Positions 1 through 10,123 are shown, counted from the stretch's first letter. The stretch: 64,000 nt of DNA from CAIKZZ01 sp035604595 (GCA_035604595.1 DATNIE010000028.1:37503-101502); one strand, 5' to 3'. Numbers and translations are program-made. The notes: generated from the letters alone by a model not told the origin.

Positions 1-1179
1 CTCGGCTCGCGCCGAAACTCGGTCGGTCAAGCGCGCCGCGAGGTTGAGCAGGAACTCGCCGTGTTGGCCGACCGACATCGGCTCGCGGCCCGGCTCGCCG
101 GCTTCCGGTTTCTGGAGTGGCTGGTCGCACACGTGCCGCGCCTGCCGGCCACCGAGCATTTCGCCTACGTCACGGGCTGGACCCGGGACCTCGGTGGCGA
201 GGTGCTCGAGCGCGCGCTGGCGCGCGCGGGGCTGCCGAACCTGCTGCACTTTCCGGAGCCGCCGCGCGCTCTCGAGGCGCCGATCGTGCTCGACAATCCC
301 GCCTGGCTGCGGCCGTTCGAGGCCTTCGTGGGACTCCTCGGCACGCCGGGGGCCACCGAGGCGGATCCGACGCCGCTGGTCGCGATCATCGCGCCACTGC
401 TGTTCGGCTACATGTTCGGCGACGTTGGCCAGGGACTGACGGTTGCCGCGGTCGGGGCTGCGCTGTGGCGGCGGGCGCCGGCGCTGCGGCTGCTGGTTCC
501 CGGCGGTCTCGCGGCCGCGGCCTTCGGGGTCGCGTTCGGCAGCGTGTTCGCGCGGGAGGACCTGATTGCGGCGCTGTGGCTGCGCCCGCTCTCGGCGCCG
601 CTCGCGATGCTCGGCATCAGCGTCGGGTTCGGGGCGGTCGTGCTGCTGACCGGCTTCGTGCTCGAGGCTGCGGAGCACCTGTGGGCGCGGCAGGGTTTAC
701 GGTGGGGCGTGCGGCGTGCCGGCCTGCTGGTGCTGTACGTGGCGCTGCTGCTGAGCCCGTTTCATCCGGGCGCACTCGCGCTCGCGGTCGCGGGTCTGCT
801 GTGGACGCTGCTGGCGGCCGGCGTGGCGGAGCGCTCGCTCGCCGCCGTCGGTCGCGCGCTCGCCGAGCTGCTCGAGTCGGCGCTGCAGCTGCTGGTGAAT
901 ACGATCTCCTTCGCGCGAGTCGGTGCCTTCGCACTCGCGCACGCGGGCCTCGCCGCGGCGGTGGTGGGGCTCGCGGCCGCCGCCCCCGGCGCGATCGGCC
1001 GGATGGCGGCGCTCTGCCTCGGAAATCTGCTGATCCTCGCGCTCGAGGGTCTCGTCGTCGGCATCCAGACGACGCGCCTCGTGCTGTTCGAGTTCTTCGT
1101 CCGCTTTCTCAAGGCCGAGGGGCGGCCGTTCCGCCCGCTGCCACAACCTGTCGCACCCTCCATGAAGGAATCACCATGA
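1..1179 (+). CDS. atpI: V/A-type ATPase subunit I (subunit a), 5'-truncated
   Basis: This is the membrane stator subunit of a V/A-type rotary ATPase. It forms the ion half-channels against the K ring. The reading frame is open at the first base of the window, so only the C-terminal 392 residues are seen. The part present is almost all membrane helices. It carries the family hallmarks NTISFARVGAFALAHAGL near residue 300, with the Arg expected to face the ring glutamate, then EGLVVGIQ and FEFFxRFL close to the end. The soluble N-terminal half lies upstream. The stop overlaps the next start as ATGA. The symbol follows the archaeal/Thermus V/A-type naming, not the F-type one. Confidence 0.93.
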   Translation, partial: LGSRRNSVGQARREVEQELAVLADRHRLAARLAGFRFLEWLVAHVPRLPATEHFAYVTGWTRDLGGEVLERALARAGLPNLLHFPEPPRALEAPIVLDNPAWLRPFEAFVGLLGTPGATEADPTPLVAIIAPLLFGYMFGDVGQGLTVAAVGAALWRRAPALRLLVPGGLAAAAFGVAFGSVFAREDLIAALWLRPLSAPLAMLGISVGFGAVVLLTGFVLEAAEHLWARQGLRWGVRRAGLLVLYVALLLSPFHPGALALAVAGLLWTLLAAGVAERSLAAVGRALAELLESALQLLVNTISFARVGAFALAHAGLAAAVVGLAAAAPGAIGRMAALCLGNLLILALEGLVVGIQTTRLVLFEFFVRFLKAEGRPFRPLPQPVAPSMKESP

Positions 1180-1526
1180 AGGTTTCACGGTTCTTCCCGC
1201 TCGTCGCGGTCGTCCTGGCCGCAGGCCTCGCTGTCGGCCTGACGCTGATCTGGCTCGCATTGCCGGCGCATGCCGCCGGGCCGCCTGGTACCCCGCCCGA
1301 TCCGGCGGTGCTGCAGTGGGCGTTCGCGAGCGCAGCCGCGGCGGCCGCGATCGCCGCGGCCGCGGCGGCCTACGCGGTCGCGCAGGTCGGCGCCGCTGCC
1401 GTCGGAGCCGTGGCCGAGAAGCCCGAGCTGTTCGGCCGGATGCTGATCTTCGTCGGCCTCGCCGAGGGCATCGCCATCTACGGCCTGATCGTCGCGGTGC
1501 TGATATTCAATCGGGTCGGCGTATGA
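1176..1526 (+). CDS. atpK: V/A-type ATPase subunit K (proteolipid ring subunit c)
   Basis: This is the ion-carrying ring subunit, 116 residues long. An N-terminal hydrophobic stretch ends in LPAHAAG and looks like a cleavable leader, as in the Thermus L subunit. A single helical hairpin follows. The first helix is Ala-rich and leads to GAAAVGAVAEKPELFG in the loop. The second helix contains GLAEGIAIYGL, where the Glu is the expected ion-binding carboxylate. The start was chosen because ATG overlaps the subunit I stop and AAGGA lies six bases upstream. Whether H+ or Na+ is carried cannot be told from these residues alone. Confidence 0.93.
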   Translation: MKVSRFFPLVAVVLAAGLAVGLTLIWLALPAHAAGPPGTPPDPAVLQWAFASAAAAAAIAAAAAAYAVAQVGAAAVGAVAEKPELFGRMLIFVGLAEGIAIYGLIVAVLIFNRVGV

Positions 1527-1834
1527 CGGGCGAGCGCAGCGGGCCAGTCGTCGTGCTGTGCGAGCGCCTTGCGGCCGCGGGCTGGCGCCTCGGGGGTGCG
1601 CAGGTGCGTTGCGTTGAGCCCGAGTTCGCCGCCGAGGCGCTGGCGGCGGCCGCGGCCGAGGCCGAGCTCGTGCTGCTGTCGGCGGGATTCGCGGCCCGCT
1701 TGCCCCGCGCGATCCTGGCGCGGGCCCTGCGCGGGCCCGGGCCGCTGGTGCTGGTGCTCGACGAGACTGCTGAGGTGCCGGCCGTTCGGCCGGCAATCCG
1801 CTACGCGCGCGCCGCCCTCGGGATCGGACCGTGA
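1523..1834 (+). CDS. atpF: V/A-type ATPase subunit F
   Basis: A 103-residue protein between the K and E genes. The N-terminal pattern (short beta strand, then GWRLGGAQVRCVEPE) corresponds to the GFRLAGV region of V/A-ATPase F subunits. It continues with a helix, the strand ELVLLSAGFA and the strand PLVLVLDE, and ends in a short helix. F is part of the central stalk with D and couples rotation of the ring to the A3B3 head. ATG overlaps the K stop by four bases, and its own stop overlaps the next GTG. Family conservation is modest, so the call rests partly on position. Confidence 0.85.
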   Translation: MTGERSGPVVVLCERLAAAGWRLGGAQVRCVEPEFAAEALAAAAAEAELVLLSAGFAARLPRAILARALRGPGPLVLVLDETAEVPAVRPAIRYARAALGIGP

Positions 1835-2454
1835 CGGAGCGGGTCGCACTGCAGCTCGCGACCTTGCGCGAACGCGTCGAGCGCTCCTGCGAGGCTCTGT
1901 CGGCCGAGGCGCGGGAAGCCGCGGCGCTCGAGGTCGGCGGGCTCATGCACGTGGCGCGCAGTGAAGCGCGGCGCAGGGTCGGGGCGGCCGCGCGCGCCAA
2001 GCGTGACCGGGTGCGCGAGCGCTGCCGCCAGGCGCTCGCGGATCTCGACGCGGCGCACCGGCGCAGCGACTTTGACCACGCACGACGCTGGCTCGCCGAG
2101 GCGCGCGAGCAGCTGCCGGCGGCACTCGCCCGGCGCTGGCAGGATCCGGCGGGCCGCCGCAGCTGGTGGCAAGCCGCGGTCGGCATCGCGGCGCGGCGGC
2201 TCGTCGACCGGAACTGGCAGATCGAGGTCGGACCCGGCCTCGACCCGCAGGAGCTCGCCGAGCTCGGCGAGGCTGCTGCGCGCGGCGGCGCGCGCGCGCA
2301 GGTCCTCGTCACGGGTCAGAACGCGGGCCTCACCGTTCGCGCGGGGCAGACGCTGGTCGATGCGACACCGCGAGGCCTGCTGGCGGATTCGGCGGCCGTG
2401 GAGGCGGCGCTGCTCGCCGCCCGGGACGCGCCGACGTCCGGTGCGCGGCCATGA
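1831..2454 (+). CDS. atpE: V/A-type ATPase subunit E (peripheral stalk)
   Basis: A 207-residue protein. Its N-terminal two thirds are highly charged and Arg/Ala/Glu-rich, with heptad-like spacing as expected for the long helix of the peripheral stalk. A small mixed C-terminal domain follows (IEVGPGLDPQEL, then LTVRAGQTLVDATPRGLL). This is the layout of the vATP-synt_E family. It starts at GTG overlapping the F stop (GTGA) and ends overlapping the A start (ATGA). It lies directly before the catalytic subunit, as E often does. The partner helix subunit (G/H) is not visible in the window and may lie upstream. Confidence 0.8.
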   Translation: MTERVALQLATLRERVERSCEALSAEAREAAALEVGGLMHVARSEARRRVGAAARAKRDRVRERCRQALADLDAAHRRSDFDHARRWLAEAREQLPAALARRWQDPAGRRSWWQAAVGIAARRLVDRNWQIEVGPGLDPQELAELGEAAARGGARAQVLVTGQNAGLTVRAGQTLVDATPRGLLADSAAVEAALLAARDAPTSGARP

Positions 2455-4181
2455 GCGAGGCACGGCTCACGCACGTGGCGGGCCCGGTGATCCGGGCCGA
2501 GACGAGCGGGAACTTCCACCTGCACGAGGCGGTGGCGGTCGGCCCGCAGCGCCTGCCGGGTGAAGTCGTTGAGCTGAACGGCCGGCAGATCGTCGCCCAG
2601 GTGTACGAAGACACGACCGGGCTCGAGCCGGGCACGAGCGTGACGGGATCGGGATTGCCGCTGTCGATACACCTCGGGCCCGGCCTGCTCGGCAAGATAT
2701 TTGACGGGTTGTTGCGACCCCTGCCGGAGGGCGTCGTGACGCTCGAACCCGGCCGTAGCGGGACGATTGCTCACCGCGAGCGCTTCGAGCCGCGGGTCGC
2801 CGTCGGCGATGAGTTGTCCGGCGGGCAGGTCTTCGGAAGCGCCGCCGGCGAGCCGTGCATCGCCCCGCCCGGGGTTGCTGGACGCGTCGTCCGCGTTGCG
2901 CCGGCCGGCGAGTACCTGGATGACGCCGTGCTCGTCGAGCTCGAGCTCCCAGACGGTGGACGCCGCGGCTTGGCGATGGGGCACGACTGGCCGGTGCGCA
3001 CGCCGCGCCCGGTCGCGGCACGCCTCGCCCCGAGCGGCCCGCTGATCACCGGGCAGCGGATCCTCGACACGCTGTTTCCGGTGGCGCGCGGCGGGCGTGC
3101 GGCGCTGCCGGGCGGATTCGGCACGGGCAAGACGATCCTGCAGGAGGCGCTCGCCAAGTGGTGCGACGCCGATGTGATCATCTATGTCGGCTGCGGCGAG
3201 CGTGGCAACGAGATGGCGGAGGTGCTCGACGAGCTGCCGTCGCTCGAGGATCCGCGCACCGGCCGCCGCCTGATGGAACGGGCCGTGATCATCGCCAATA
3301 CCTCCAACATGGCCGTCGCGGCGCGCGAAGCCAGCATCTATACGGCGGTCACGGTCGGGGAATATTTCCGCGACCTCGGACGCCACGTCGCGCTGCTCGC
3401 TGACTCGACCAGCCGCTGGGCCGAGGCGCTGCGGGAGGTCTCCGGACGGCTCGGCGAGCTGCCGGGCGAGGCCGGGTACCCGGCGTACCTCAGCTCGCGG
3501 CTCGCCGAGTTCTACGCGCGCGCCGCGCGGGTCAAGACTCTCGGCGGGCTCGAGGGCTCGTTGACCATCATCGGAGCCGTGAGCCCGCCGGCCGGCGACT
3601 TCTCGGAGCCCGTGACGCTCCACACACGGCGCTACGTGCGCTCGTTCTGGGCGCTCGACCCGGAGCGCGCCCATGCACGCTTCTATCCCGCGATCAATCC
3701 GCTGACGTCCTACAGCGAGGATGCGCGGGGCCTCGCGGCCTGGTGGCAGGCGAACGGCAACAGCGCGTGGGCCCAGCACCGCGAGCGGCTGCTCGCGCTG
3801 CTCGAGCGTGCGGCGCGCCTCGAGCGGATGGCGCGCATCGTCGGACGCGACGCGCTGCCGCCGGAGCAGCAGGTGACGCTGCTGCTCGCGGACCTGGTCA
3901 ACGAGGGGCTGCTGCGGCAGTCCTCGTTCTCCGACGTCGACCGGTACTGTTCCCCCGCACGCCAGTCGGCGCTCGTCAGGCTCATCATTGGATTCATCGA
4001 GCACGCCGAGGGCGCGGTGGCGCGCGGGCTGGCCCCCGCCCGGATTGCAGCGATCCCCGGGCTCGCCGAGTTACGCCGCGCCGGGGAAGACCACGGCGAG
4101 GACGACCTCGCCGGCATCGATGAGCTGGGCCACCGGCTCGATGCGGTGCTCGCGGCCGCGGAGGCGGGCGATGCGCGCTGA
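2451..4181 (+). CDS. atpA: V/A-type ATPase catalytic subunit A
   Basis: A 576-residue catalytic subunit that hydrolyses or makes ATP in the A3B3 head. Visible are the N-terminal beta barrel (HVAGPVIRAE), the A-specific bulge domain, the Walker A GGFGTGKT near residue 225, the GERGNEM segment, and LLADSTSRWAEALREVSGRLGELPGE with the Walker B Asp and catalytic-site residues. The length matches the family (about 580). The start was chosen because ATG overlaps the E stop. The E to A junction is direct, so no subunit C gene lies between them. Thermus and Enterococcus operons have C there. Confidence 0.96.
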   Translation: MSEARLTHVAGPVIRAETSGNFHLHEAVAVGPQRLPGEVVELNGRQIVAQVYEDTTGLEPGTSVTGSGLPLSIHLGPGLLGKIFDGLLRPLPEGVVTLEPGRSGTIAHRERFEPRVAVGDELSGGQVFGSAAGEPCIAPPGVAGRVVRVAPAGEYLDDAVLVELELPDGGRRGLAMGHDWPVRTPRPVAARLAPSGPLITGQRILDTLFPVARGGRAALPGGFGTGKTILQEALAKWCDADVIIYVGCGERGNEMAEVLDELPSLEDPRTGRRLMERAVIIANTSNMAVAAREASIYTAVTVGEYFRDLGRHVALLADSTSRWAEALREVSGRLGELPGEAGYPAYLSSRLAEFYARAARVKTLGGLEGSLTIIGAVSPPAGDFSEPVTLHTRRYVRSFWALDPERAHARFYPAINPLTSYSEDARGLAAWWQANGNSAWAQHRERLLALLERAARLERMARIVGRDALPPEQQVTLLLADLVNEGLLRQSSFSDVDRYCSPARQSALVRLIIGFIEHAEGAVARGLAPARIAAIPGLAELRRAGEDHGEDDLAGIDELGHRLDAVLAAAEAGDAR

Positions 4182-5559
4182 GATCGCGGTCGGCGGAGCG
4201 GCACGGCGAATCGAAGGGCCGCTGCTGTTCCTGACGCGGACCGTCAACGTCGGCGTCAACACGGCGGTCATGGTCACCGGCGCCGACGGCCGCGACCGGA
4301 TCGGGCGGGTCGCGGCGGTCAGCGAGAACGAGCTCGTCGTCGAGGTGCTCGAATCCTTGACGGGGCTCGGGCTCGCCGACACGCGCGTGCGCGCGCTCGG
4401 CGAGCCGCTGCGTTTCGGTCTGGGACCGGGACTCCTCGGGCGGGTGTTCGACAGCGTGGGCCGGCCGCTCGACGGCGGTCCGCCGGTGGCCGCGGCGGTC
4501 CGGCTGCGCGTCGACGGCGGCGTGATCAATCCCGCGATGCGCGCCCTGCCGCGCGACTTCATCGAGACCGGCATCACGACGATCGACCTGATGAACAGCC
4601 TCGTGCGCGGCCAGAAGCTGCCGATCTTCTCGGGCGGTGGCCTGCCGCACGACAGGCTCGTGACGGATATCGCCGTGCGCGCGCGACTGCGCGGCGCCGA
4701 TGCGGGGCGCTTCGCGGTCGTGTTCGCGGGCATCGGCGTGTCGCACGACACGGCTGAGGCGTTCCGTGCGGCGATGGAGGGGAGCGGCGCGCTCGCGCGC
4801 ACGGTGATGTTCCTGAACCGCGCGGACGAGCCGAGCGCACAACGGCTGTTGACCCCGAGATATGCGCTGACGGCGGCCGAGTACCTCGCCTTCACCGAGG
4901 GCCGCCACGTGCTCGTGGTCATGACCGACATGACGAACTACTGCGAGGCGCTGCGCGAGGTGTCGGCAAGCCACGGCGAGGTCCCGAGCCGCAAGGGCTA
5001 CCCGGGCTACCTGTACTCCGACCTGGCCTCGATCTACGAGCGCGCCGGCTGCATTCGCGGCCTTGCGGGGACCCTGACCCAGCTACCGGTGCTGACGATG
5101 CCGGCCGACGATATCGGCCATCCGATTCCGGATCTCACCGGCTACATCACCGAAGGGCAGATCGTGCTCGACCGCGAGCTCGACCGGCGCGGGATCTACC
5201 CGCCGGTCAAGGTGCTGCCGAGCCTGTCGCGGCTGATGTCGGCCGGCACCGGCCGCGGGTACACGGAACCGGATCACCCGGCGCTCGCCAACCAGCTGTT
5301 CGCCGCCTACGCGCGCGCGGTGCGCATGCGGGTGCTCGCGAGCGTGATGGGCGCCGAGGGCCTGAGCGCCGCCGAGCAGCGCTTTCTCGAGTTCGGCGAG
5401 CGCTTCGAGCGCGACCTGATCGCACAGCAAGGGCCGCGGACGCTCGAAGCCAGCATGACGGCAGGCTGGCAGGCGCTCGCGGGCCTGCCGGTCGAGGAGC
5501 TGACCCGCCTGTCGAAGGCCCAGATCGCCGCCCACCTCGCGACGGATTCCAATGGCTGA
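4171..5559 (+). CDS. atpB: V/A-type ATPase regulatory subunit B
   Basis: A 462-residue non-catalytic partner of subunit A in the hexameric head. It has the barrel start GPLLFLTRTVNVGVNT, then GPGLLGRVFDSVGRPLDGGP, then PIFSGGGLPHDRL at the place where a Walker A would be in the catalytic subunit, and VLVVMTDMTNYCEALREVS. The degenerate P-loop is normal for B. The ATG lies 11 bases inside the end of subunit A, which implies tight translational coupling and matched A:B synthesis. Confidence 0.96.
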   Translation: MRAEIAVGGAARRIEGPLLFLTRTVNVGVNTAVMVTGADGRDRIGRVAAVSENELVVEVLESLTGLGLADTRVRALGEPLRFGLGPGLLGRVFDSVGRPLDGGPPVAAAVRLRVDGGVINPAMRALPRDFIETGITTIDLMNSLVRGQKLPIFSGGGLPHDRLVTDIAVRARLRGADAGRFAVVFAGIGVSHDTAEAFRAAMEGSGALARTVMFLNRADEPSAQRLLTPRYALTAAEYLAFTEGRHVLVVMTDMTNYCEALREVSASHGEVPSRKGYPGYLYSDLASIYERAGCIRGLAGTLTQLPVLTMPADDIGHPIPDLTGYITEGQIVLDRELDRRGIYPPVKVLPSLSRLMSAGTGRGYTEPDHPALANQLFAAYARAVRMRVLASVMGAEGLSAAEQRFLEFGERFERDLIAQQGPRTLEASMTAGWQALAGLPVEELTRLSKAQIAAHLATDSNG

Positions 5560-6202
5560 CCACGACCTGGCGCCGACGCGGATCGCGCTGCTCGAGCTCG
5601 GCGAGGATCGCCGCACGGCCGAGGAGGGCTATGCGCTGCTCGATGAGAAATGCATGCTGCTGGCGAGCCGGATATTGTCCTTGATTGCGCGCTGCGAGAC
5701 CGGCTGGCGGCGCGGGCGCGCGAACCTCGCCGCGGCCGAGGCGGCGCTGCGGGCCGCATTCGACCGGCACGGCCTTGGCGATCTCGAGTCGCGCCCGGTC
5801 GCGCCCGGCACGCTGGTCCTTGGCCGGCGCGAGCAGCGCGTGCTCGGCGTCGGGGTGCCGGTCGTGACTGAGGCGCGGCTCGACTCGGGACCGGAGCCCG
5901 CCAGCTTCGATGACTCCGTCGAGGCGCGGCGCGCGAGCGCGCTCTACCGAGAGTTGTGTGGCCTCGCGGCCCCGCTCGCCGCGCTCGAATGCGCGCTGTG
6001 GCGGCTGGCTGATGAGTACCGGCGCACCGAACGGCGCGCCGGGGCGATCGAGCACCTGCTGCTGCCGGAGATCGAACGGGACATCGCATCGATCGAGGCC
6101 GCGCTCGAAACGGTCGACCAGGAAGAGTCCGTCCGGGTGCGCCGCGTCGCAGGCCAGGGCGCCGCCGTCAGCCGCCTGCTGCGGAGCAGCACGAGCGCTT
6201 GA
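5552..6202 (+). CDS. atpD: V/A-type ATPase subunit D (central rotor shaft)
   Basis: A 216-residue central stalk subunit. It starts with PTRIALLELGEDRRTAEEGYALLDEKCMLL, the conserved first helix of the D family (the usual form is LxxLKxRLxxAxRGxxLLKxKRDxL). A variable middle follows, and a second long helix near residues 165-205 completes the antiparallel coiled coil. It overlaps the end of subunit B by 8 bases. It is the last gene of the ATPase operon. The 173 bases after it hold no recognisable gene and no clear U-tailed terminator. Confidence 0.9.
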   Translation: MADHDLAPTRIALLELGEDRRTAEEGYALLDEKCMLLASRILSLIARCETGWRRGRANLAAAEAALRAAFDRHGLGDLESRPVAPGTLVLGRREQRVLGVGVPVVTEARLDSGPEPASFDDSVEARRASALYRELCGLAAPLAALECALWRLADEYRRTERRAGAIEHLLLPEIERDIASIEAALETVDQEESVRVRRVAGQGAAVSRLLRSSTSA

Positions 6203-6375
6203 GCGCGGGCCCCCGCTCGCGGACAATCAGCCGTGTCCGGCTCTGGGATCACAGCCGCGGGCGTGGACGCACACGCGTGCGAGCGGACAGCATCCCGCGG
6301 CGTCCCCGAGCCACGCATCTGCGTACACCCGCCGCGCGCCGCCATCCGGTCGAGCGGCCGACAGCGAGGGGCATC

Positions 6376-7710
<1,335 letters not shown>

Positions 7711-7786
7711 CGACCCACCGCGCGCGGGGCTCCGGCCGGCGATGGCTCCGGGCCAGCCGCGGGGCGATCGATCAGCGGCACGATAG

Positions 7787-8413
7787 ATGACCGAATTTCT
7801 ACCCAGTTCACCGGCCGCCGAGCGCAACAAGGGACCGATTCTGGAGGCGCTGCGTGGCTGGCTCCCGGCTGCCGGATCGGTGCTCGAGGTCGCCTCCGGC
7901 ACGGGCCAGCACGTCGTGCACTTTGCCGCGGCCTTTCCGGGGCTGACCTGGCGACCGACGGAGGCGGATCCCGCCCGACTCGGCGCCATCGCCGGGCGCC
8001 GCGCGCGCGCCGCGCTCCCGAACGTCTGCGAGCCAATCGCCCTTGATGTGTTCGACGACCCTTGGCCGCTCGCCGGCAGCGTCGCGGCGGTGATCGCGAT
8101 CAACCTGATCCACATCGCGCCCTGGGCGGCGACCGAGGCGCTGTGTCGCGGGGCGCGCCGCCAGCTGTCGAGCGGCGGAGTCCTGGTGCTGTACGGCCCG
8201 TTCAAGGAGCGCGGTCAGCACACGGCGCCGTCGAACGCGGCATTCGATGAGTCGCTGCGCGCCGAAGATCCGGCATGGGGCGTGCGCGAGCTCGAGGCGG
8301 TCGCTGCCGTCGCCGCGCGCCACGGATTTGCAGCGCCCCGCCTCGTGCGGATGCCCGCCAACAATCTGACCGTGAGCTTCCGACTCGAGCCGGTGCACGA
8401 GGCGCGCGGCTGA
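7787..8413 (+). CDS. DUF938 family SAM-dependent methyltransferase-like protein
   Basis: A 208-residue protein of the DUF938 family. The start SPAAERNKGPILEAL and the SAM-binding loop LEVASGTGQHVVHFA are characteristic, followed by WRPTEADP and a Rossmann core. Later blocks are NLIHIAPW, VLYGPFKERGQHT and PASNAAFDESLR-like (here PSNAAFDESLR). The family has a class I methyltransferase fold, but no substrate is established to my knowledge. It is separated by 76 bases from the aminotransferase and 150 bases from the next gene, so an operon with either is possible but not shown. Confidence 0.88.
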   Translation: MTEFLPSSPAAERNKGPILEALRGWLPAAGSVLEVASGTGQHVVHFAAAFPGLTWRPTEADPARLGAIAGRRARAALPNVCEPIALDVFDDPWPLAGSVAAVIAINLIHIAPWAATEALCRGARRQLSSGGVLVLYGPFKERGQHTAPSNAAFDESLRAEDPAWGVRELEAVAAVAARHGFAAPRLVRMPANNLTVSFRLEPVHEARG

Positions 8414-8563
8414 CGAGCCGCCGGGCGCGCGCCTCGCCCTGCGGCGCAATCATGCGCGCGCTCGAGGTGCGTTGTGCCGCGCGTGGCGGCGAGGCATAGT
8501 GCCGCGGACGCCGCCGAAGGCATGCTGCCGGCGCTGGACCGGCATCGGCCGAGCGAGGAGACC

Positions 8564-10102
8564 GTGAGCGACACTTCCGCCGCGCCGCGTCGCGGCCGCG
8601 AGATCCGCCGGGCGCGCGCCAGCGCGCGCGCCGTCAAGTACCCGTACATCCGCCGCAAGCTCCCGGTCGTGGAGCTGCTGAGCACCGAGGCGGTCGAGAT
8701 CATCGAAGCCAACGCCGAGACGATCCTCGCGGAGATCGGCATCGAGTTCCGGCGCGACCCCGAATCCCTGCGCCTGTGGCGAGCGGCGGGCGCGGACGTT
8801 TCCGGCGAGCGCGTCCACATCCCGCGCGGGCTGGCGCGGCAGCTGCTGAAGACGGCGCCGCGCGAGTTCGAGCTGTACGCCCGCAACCCGGAGCGCAACG
8901 TGCACTTCGGCGGCGATGCCACCGTGTTCTCGCCGGTCGGCGGGCCGCCGTTCGTCACCGATCTCGACCGCGGTCGGCGCTACGGCACGCTCGAGGACCT
9001 GCATAACTTCATCAAGCTCGCCCACATGGCGCCGGCGATCCACTTCTCGGGCGGGTGCATGTGCGAGCCGATGGAGATTCCGCCGAACAAGCGCCACCTC
9101 GACGTCCAGTACGCGTTCTTCCGCTACAGCGACCAGGGGTGCGAGGCGACGCCGGAGACCCCGGGGCACGCACGCGATGCCGTCGGACTCGCCCGGGCGC
9201 TGTTCGGCTCGGCCTTCCTCGAGGACCATCCGGTGGTCCTCGGCAACATCAACTCGAACTCGCCGCTGACCTTCGACGGCCGGATGCTCGGGGCGCTGCG
9301 GGAGTTCGCCGGCGCCAACCAGGGCACGATCGTCGTGCCGGCGGTGCTCGCCGGCGCGATGGGCCCGGTGACGGCGGCTGGCTGCATGGCGGAGATCCTC
9401 GCCGAGACGATGGCCGGCATGGCGCTCACGCAGCTCGTGCGGCCCGGAGCGCCCGTGATTCTCGGCTCTTTCGTCGGCGCGATCTCGATGCGCACCGGGG
9501 CACCCACCTTCGGGACGCCGGAGGCGACCCAGATGATCTTCGCAACCGCCCAGCTCGCCCGGCGTCTCGGCGTTCCGTGCCGCAGCGGCGGATCGCTGTG
9601 CTCCTCGAAGAGCGCGGACGCGCAGGCGGCCTACGAGAGCGCGCACACGCTGCTGCCGACGCTGCTCGCCGGCGTGAACCTCGTCACGCACGCGGCCGGC
9701 TGGCTCGAGGGCGGGTTGGTCGCGGGCTACGAGAAGTTCGTCATGGATGCCGACCAGCTCGCGATGATGCAGGTGCTCGCGCAGGGCATGGACTTAAGCA
9801 CCCGCGGCCAGGCGCTCGATGCGCTGCGCGAGGTCGGTCCCGGCAGCCACTTCCTCGGCTGCGAGCACACCCAGGCGAACTTCGAGACCGCCTTCTATCA
9901 GTCGACGATCGCCGATTACTCATCGTATGAGCAGTGGTCGACCGAGGGCTCGCTCACGGCCGAGCAGCGGGCCAACGGGGTATGGAAGAAGATGCTCGCC
10001 GAGTATCAGGACCCGGGGATCGAGGCGGCGGCGGACGAGGCGATGCTCGCATTCATCGCCGCGCGCAAGGAAGTCCTGACGGATGCGGTGGAGGAGGAGT
10101 GA
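8564..10102 (+). CDS. Trimethylamine methyltransferase (MttB) family protein, non-pyrrolysine type
   Basis: A 512-residue TIM-barrel protein of the MttB family. These proteins move methyl groups from (quaternary) methylamines to a corrinoid or related acceptor. Family blocks include AETILAEIGIEF, VFSPVGGPPFVTDL, SGGSLCSSKSADAQAAYES, THAAGWLEGGLVAGYEKFVMDADQL and FLGCEHTQANF. There is no in-frame TAG inside the gene, so it lacks the pyrrolysine of true methanogen MttB. The likely substrate is a betaine-like compound, by analogy with MtgB-type relatives. I chose the GTG with GAGCGAGGAG just upstream. The same frame also allows ATG 8522 or GTG 8474, which would add 14 or 30 poorly conserved residues. 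No corrinoid protein gene is adjacent. Confidence 0.87.
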   Translation: MSDTSAAPRRGREIRRARASARAVKYPYIRRKLPVVELLSTEAVEIIEANAETILAEIGIEFRRDPESLRLWRAAGADVSGERVHIPRGLARQLLKTAPREFELYARNPERNVHFGGDATVFSPVGGPPFVTDLDRGRRYGTLEDLHNFIKLAHMAPAIHFSGGCMCEPMEIPPNKRHLDVQYAFFRYSDQGCEATPETPGHARDAVGLARALFGSAFLEDHPVVLGNINSNSPLTFDGRMLGALREFAGANQGTIVVPAVLAGAMGPVTAAGCMAEILAETMAGMALTQLVRPGAPVILGSFVGAISMRTGAPTFGTPEATQMIFATAQLARRLGVPCRSGGSLCSSKSADAQAAYESAHTLLPTLLAGVNLVTHAAGWLEGGLVAGYEKFVMDADQLAMMQVLAQGMDLSTRGQALDALREVGPGSHFLGCEHTQANFETAFYQSTIADYSSYEQWSTEGSLTAEQRANGVWKKMLAEYQDPGIEAAADEAMLAFIAARKEVLTDAVEEE

Positions 10103-10123
10103 GCGTGCTCCTCGCCCGCGTGC

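Noticed and set aside
6203..6375. Hairpin GAGCG...CGCTC after atpD as a terminator
   Set aside because: The stem has a mismatch and no T-tract follows; such inverted repeats are common by chance in this composition.
8564..10102. Possible pyrrolysine-containing MttB
   Set aside because: There is no in-frame TAG in the gene, which reads through with sense codons and ends at TGA; no pyl genes are seen.
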